Origin: Sporosarcina sp. ZBG7A
GTDB taxonomy: Bacteria; Bacillota; Bacilli; Bacillales_A; Planococcaceae
Length of the DNA: 64,000 bases
Assembly (NCBI RefSeq): GCF_000813425.1
Contig: NZ_JWIB01000031.1
Location: 1 to 64,000 of the forward strand
Reading direction: 5' to 3'
Below the pieces are notes generated by a model. It had not been told where the DNA came from. It did not search any database and was given only the letters and a program-made list of their open reading frames with translations. A program made the position numbers and the translations under genes. Positions 60,747-64,000 of this stretch are shown piece after piece. Position 1 is the stretch's first letter. The number at the start of each line of letters is the position of its first letter.

Positions 60747-62471
60747 TTACTCTTTACCTGAAATATATGCCCACTTGTAGCTATAGTCAGCACCGAATGG
60801 GTGACTTACTAAACCTTTAAAGTGTGGTTTTTCAAGGAAAATCAATCCACGCTGATAAATCGGAGCAATCGCTGCATCATCTTCTAAAAGAATTTTCTCA
60901 GCTTTTGCAAATGCTTCATAACGTTCTTGTGGCTTCAATGCAAGTTCTGCTTTAGAATCAGCAATCAACTTGTCGTATTCTTTGTTAGAGTAAGACATTA
61001 AGTTGTTTGTACCATCTGTAACGAACAAGTCAAGGAATGAGATAGGGTCTTGGAAGTCAGGTCCCCAACCAGAAATTTGGATATCATAATCTTGCGTATC
61101 ATCCAACTCAAGACGTACTGCAAATGGAACTTCTTTAAGTTTGATAGTCAAACCTTCTAGATTTGTTTCGAGCTGTGACTTGAAGTACTCGTCCATTTTC
61201 TTAGAAAGATCAGTATCTCCACCTAGGATTTCAAGTTCAAGTGAATCTACTCCAAGCTCTTTCAATCCTTTTTCCCAGAATTCTTTAGCTTCTTCAACGT
61301 TGTAAGTCAAGTGATCACCACTGATATCGCGGAAATCTTTTTGGCTTTCGTCAAAAGCAAAGTCTTTTGGTACTAGGAAGTTTGCAGGGAGTGAACCGTT
61401 AGCTAAAACGACATCTGCAAGGTCTTCTTTTTGGAATGATTTTGCGATTGCTTTACGGATATTAACGTTAGCAAGTGGTGTTTCTTCTTTTTTAAGTTTC
61501 TTTTGGTTGAACTTCATGTAGAATACAGAAGTTTCCGGTTGAAGGACAGCTTCTGGATCTGTTGAATATTGCATTGCTAAGTCGCCAGATACTCCAGCAC
61601 GGTCAAGCTTACCATCTTTGTAAAGTTTAACAGCAGTTGCTGAATCTTGAACAACGTTTACGTTGATTTGTGTAAGTTTAACGTTTTCAGCATCCCAATA
61701 CTCATCGTTCTTTTTATAAGACCAGCTTCCGCCAGTACCGTCCCAATCAGTTAGTGTGAATGGTCCGTTATAAAGAAGGTTATCAGAGTTTGTTGCGTAT
61801 GCATCGCCTTTAGATGTAACAAATTCTTCTTTTTGTGGGTAGAATGTTCCGAATGACATCAATGAAAGGAAATATGGAACTGGACGCTCAAGCGTTACTT
61901 CCAAAGTCTTTTCATCTTTCGCAACGATTCCAAGTTCTTTCTTATCCATTTTACCTTCACTGATAGCAGTAGCGTTCTTAACAGTACCAGACATCATGAA
62001 TGGTCCATAAGGTGATCCAGTTGCAGGATCGATTGCACGCTGCCAAGCAAATACGAAATCTTCAGCAGTTACAGGTGTTCCATCAGACCATTTTGCATCG
62101 CGAAGTTTGAACGTATAAGTAAGTCCATCTTCACTTTCAGTTGCTTCTTCAGAAGCCATTGCTGGAATAGCCTTGTTCTCTTGGTCTAAACGGTAAAGAC
62201 CTTCGTTTACGTTATTCAATACGTTGAATCCTACTGCATCTTCAACGATTGCAGAGTCAACAGAAGGGATTGCAGCAGATTCAGCTAAGTTCAAAATTTG
62301 CTCAGCGTCTGGCTCACCGTCTTCTTTTTTAGGTGTTTCAGTTGCATTGTCATCTTTACTACCATCTTTTGAAGCGTCTTCTTCTTTTTCGTCCGCACCG
62401 CCACAAGCAGCAAGGAAGATACTTAGTACTAATGTCATTGCCATTAGTAACAACCATTTTGTGTTCTTCAA
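60747..62471 (-). CDS. oppA: oligopeptide-binding lipoprotein OppA
   Basis: A 574-residue solute-binding lipoprotein: signal with lipobox FLAAC, a linker very rich in Asp, Glu and Lys (EKEEDASKDGSKDDNATE), then an SBP_bac_5 domain. Typical stretches are LTYTFKLRDAKWSDGTPVTAEDFVFAW in parts, GPFMMSGTVKNATAI, and the C-terminal SYSNKEYDKL and ISGWGPDFQDPISFLDLF. It captures peptides outside the cell. The start is TTG 62471 behind AAAAGGGGGC. It heads the opp operon. Confidence 0.94.
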   Translation of the reverse strand: MKNTKWLLLMAMTLVLSIFLAACGGADEKEEDASKDGSKDDNATETPKKEDGEPDAEQILNLAESAAIPSVDSAIVEDAVGFNVLNNVNEGLYRLDQENKAIPAMASEEATESEDGLTYTFKLRDAKWSDGTPVTAEDFVFAWQRAIDPATGSPYGPFMMSGTVKNATAISEGKMDKKELGIVAKDEKTLEVTLERPVPYFLSLMSFGTFYPQKEEFVTSKGDAYATNSDNLLYNGPFTLTDWDGTGGSWSYKKNDEYWDAENVKLTQINVNVVQDSATAVKLYKDGKLDRAGVSGDLAMQYSTDPEAVLQPETSVFYMKFNQKKLKKEETPLANVNIRKAIAKSFQKEDLADVVLANGSLPANFLVPKDFAFDESQKDFRDISGDHLTYNVEEAKEFWEKGLKELGVDSLELEILGGDTDLSKKMDEYFKSQLETNLEGLTIKLKEVPFAVRLELDDTQDYDIQISGWGPDFQDPISFLDLFVTDGTNNLMSYSNKEYDKLIADSKAELALKPQERYEAFAKAEKILLEDDAAIAPIYQRGLIFLEKPHFKGLVSHPFGADYSYKWAYISGKE

Positions 62472-62518
62472 GTTATAGCCCCCTTTTTTATAATTGTCTG
62501 AAGAATTAACACTATTTC

Positions 62519-62546
62519 ATTATACAATTAAATTCTCTTAAGTCAA
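62519..62546 (-). promoter_or_regulatory. opp operon promoter
   Basis: Minus strand -35 TTGACT (62541-62546), 16-base spacer, -10 TATAAT (62519-62524), 48 bases before oppA. Confidence 0.75.
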
Positions 62547-62642
62547 AGTGTTTTTGAAAGAAATTTTACTAGACACAACCAATAGACGAATGCGAATTGT
62601 CCATAAATTGTGTCGGTAAGCGGTTTCTTACATGTTTTCTCT

Positions 62643-62671
62643 TTGTAAAAGTTGTAATAGTATTGTATTAT
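62643..62671 (+). promoter_or_regulatory. promoter of the DUF3899 gene
   Basis: -35 TTGTAA (62643-62648), 17-base spacer, -10 TATTAT (62666-62671), 43 bases before the TTG start; divergent from the opp promoter. Confidence 0.6.
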
Positions 62672-62714
62672 ACATAGTGATTACATACAAGATTCAGAAA
62701 AAGAGGTTAGAAAT

Positions 62715-63059
62715 TTGAAAAAAATCACTCTGTTGTTTTTATTCGGTCAATTTGTTATTTTCATTCTATCTTTTCTTTCAAAAGAAGGAATGTCGTTGTT
62801 GTCATACATCAATAGCTCATTCTATGTTGGAGGGCTATTGCTGTTTGTAGGAGGAATTATCTACATCTTCCGGACAGGATCATTTGATTTTTTCAATAGA
62901 AGTATGAGGAAAGTAATTTCTTTTAAGCATACAAAAGAAGACTTGGAGTCCATGCGCTCACCTTCAGAAGTGTTTTCCAAGAGCCCTAGGGTGTTTTTCC
63001 TAACTGGAATCCCGATTTTTATTATGATGTTCATCGCAATGGCTTTCTACTATAGTTGA
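62715..63059 (+). CDS. DUF3899 membrane protein
   Basis: A 114-residue protein with three hydrophobic helices: two at the N-terminus (about 4-20 and 32-52) and one at the C-terminus (VFFLTGIPIFIMMFIAMAFYY). Between them, GSFDFFNRSMRKVISF and the charged HTKEDLESMRSPSEVFSKS form a cytoplasmic loop. The layout matches the DUF3899 family of Bacillales, which has no known function. The start is TTG behind AGAGG. It is divergent from oppA, and DUF948 genes follow. Confidence 0.75.
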   Translation: MKKITLLFLFGQFVIFILSFLSKEGMSLLSYINSSFYVGGLLLFVGGIIYIFRTGSFDFFNRSMRKVISFKHTKEDLESMRSPSEVFSKSPRVFFLTGIPIFIMMFIAMAFYYS

Positions 63060-63158
63060 ACTTGCATGTCCTGGAGTGTTTATGCACAATGGAATAGTGG
63101 TACAACTAGGTATGTGGGTTAAGTAGCACACGACAGTCAGAATGGAGTGGGTTGTGGA

Positions 63159-63680
63159 ATGGAAATTCTTTTGTATGTAAGTGCAGCGATTGCCGCACTA
63201 TCACTTCTTCTCATCGCAATATTCGTTATCATTACTTTAAAAAGCGCTAAAGCGACGATGAATGAAGTATCCGAAACATTAACAACTATGCAAGGCAAGT
63301 TAAACGGGATTACTGATCAAGCAAACGAACTACTTGCGAATACGAACCGCATTACAGAAGATGTAGAACGTAAAATGCAATCATTGAACAGTGTTTCAAA
63401 GACAGCTGAAAAATTGGACGATTCAACGGTACATATGAATAAGTCATTTCAATCACTGTCTGAACAGATCAGTAATCCTGATCCAAAGTACAAGGACCTG
63501 ATGCAGAAAGCGAATACCATTACAGGAATTGCCGCTAGTATCTATTTCCGAGCTAAAAGGGAAAAATCAAAACAAACAAACGCTTCTTATCCCACCAAAC
63601 AGAACAAACGAAAAAAAGAGAGACTGGACTTACTCCCCTCTCCCCAAAAGAGATTGCCTGAACCGAAACAGAAAAACTAA
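63159..63680 (+). CDS. DUF948 membrane-anchored coiled-coil protein
   Basis: A 173-residue protein with one N-terminal membrane helix (about residues 3-26) and a long coiled-coil-like helix (SAKATMNEVSETLTTM to SVSKTAEKLDDST), then a basic, proline- and lysine-rich tail (KQNKRKKERLDLLPSPQKR). It fits DUF948, small general-stress type proteins of Gram-positives. ATG 63159 follows GGAGTGGG; a GTG at 63147 is possible. A second DUF948 gene follows 16 bases later. Confidence 0.75.
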   Translation: MEILLYVSAAIAALSLLLIAIFVIITLKSAKATMNEVSETLTTMQGKLNGITDQANELLANTNRITEDVERKMQSLNSVSKTAEKLDDSTVHMNKSFQSLSEQISNPDPKYKDLMQKANTITGIAASIYFRAKREKSKQTNASYPTKQNKRKKERLDLLPSPQKRLPEPKQKN

Positions 63681-63696
63681 CTTAGAGGTGATGTAG

Positions 63697-64000
63697 ATGG
63701 ATTGGATGGGTATCGGTGTATTGGTCATCGGAATCGCCTTTGCAGTTTTAGTCGTGATTCTGATCAAACCTCTCAAGAACCTTGGAGACGTTATGGAGAA
63801 CTTGAAACAGACAACTGAAAAGTTGCCCAATGTAATGGATGACGTAACGGGACAAGCACAGATCGTTTTGAATACGAGTAATGAAACAATTGGTAACGTG
63901 AACCAGCAAGTAAATGAAATCACTCCTCTTTTCAAGATTGTTGGAGATACTGGAGAGGCCGCTCGTACTCTTACACAAAGTGCGTTAAGTAAATCGAACA
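63697..64000 (+). CDS. second DUF948 protein (cut by window end)
   Basis: ATG 63697 has AGAGGTGATG before it and opens a frame that runs off the window after 101 codons. It has a membrane helix (GIGVLVIGIAFAVLVVILI) and a helical segment with TTEKLPNVMDDVTGQAQIVL and VNEITPLFKIV, the typical DUF948 pattern. It is a paralogue of the preceding gene and probably co-transcribed with it. The C-terminus is not in the window. Confidence 0.75.
   Translation, partial: MDWMGIGVLVIGIAFAVLVVILIKPLKNLGDVMENLKQTTEKLPNVMDDVTGQAQIVLNTSNETIGNVNQQVNEITPLFKIVGDTGEAARTLTQSALSKSN

Overview
The window reads as chromosome of a low-to-moderate GC, Gram-positive, aerobic, probably endospore-forming member of the Bacillales, most likely Planococcaceae (Sporosarcina-like). 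This rests on strong Shine-Dalgarno sites with frequent TTG and GTG starts, sigma-A promoters, a Bacillus-type Fur box and LexA box, a Cse60-like sporulation protein, and a gene order (ccdA, ccdC, yneK-like, acnA, yneP, yneR, plsY, parE, parC) that follows the Bacillus subtilis yne/citB/par region. The genus is inference. No rRNA, tRNA, CRISPR array, intact insertion sequence or prophage was seen.

Layout. 1-7.7 kb: an AT-rich accessory stretch of small, mostly monocistronic genes (cut-off gene end, M50-like membrane protease, nucleotidyltransferase, two acetyltransferases, HIT, HAD, Nudix, a membrane-anchored Lon-type protease, tiny membrane proteins). 7.8-10.5 kb: LytTR regulator, DUF3021 and ABC exporter operon with a two-repeat LytTR-type site. 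10.6-15.9 kb: an atypical DAACS symporter and a Fur-controlled efeO-efeB-efeU iron uptake operon. 16-17.7 kb: LexA-controlled uvrX-yolD. 17.8-21.3 kb: heterodimeric ABC multidrug exporter. 21.6-24.9 kb: MarR-controlled dioxygenase, LLM monooxygenase and flavin reductase operon with two matching operators. 25.3-31.6 kb: methyltransferase, cytochrome c biogenesis (ccdA, thioredoxin-like, ccdC), DUF1659/DUF2922/YvrJ trio, Sco protein, lytic transglycosylase, GlsB-like protein, nicotinamidase.

31.7-42.8 kb: the conserved core acnA, yneP, yneR, plsY, parE-parC and an MFS transporter. Between yneP and yneR lies the most distinctive locus: nine 20-bp tandem repeats followed by a 31-aa holin-like toxin gene with a convergent antisense RNA that has its own consensus promoter and terminator, i.e. 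a probable type I toxin-antitoxin module. 42.9-47.2 kb: tandem ribbon-helix-helix-like protein, acetyltransferase, modABC molybdate transporter and a divergent molybdate-sensing regulator separated by two opposed arrays of 10-bp-phased repeats. 47.2-49.4 kb: TetR regulator and oxidoreductase cassette with palindromic operators, a relic short-chain dehydrogenase and flanking direct repeats. 49.4-52.3 kb: AI-2E family permease, LCP cell-wall ligase, msrA. 52.4-56.6 kb: two glutamine synthetase genes, duplicated with their leaders, around a Ca2+/H+ antiporter. 56.6-62.5 kb: oppABCDF oligopeptide importer. 62.6-64 kb: DUF3899 protein and two DUF948 proteins, the second cut by the window edge.

Functionally, the window combines housekeeping (TCA cycle, topoisomerase IV, phospholipid synthesis, nitrogen assimilation, peptide import) with inducible stress modules, each carrying a recognisable operator beside its own regulator.
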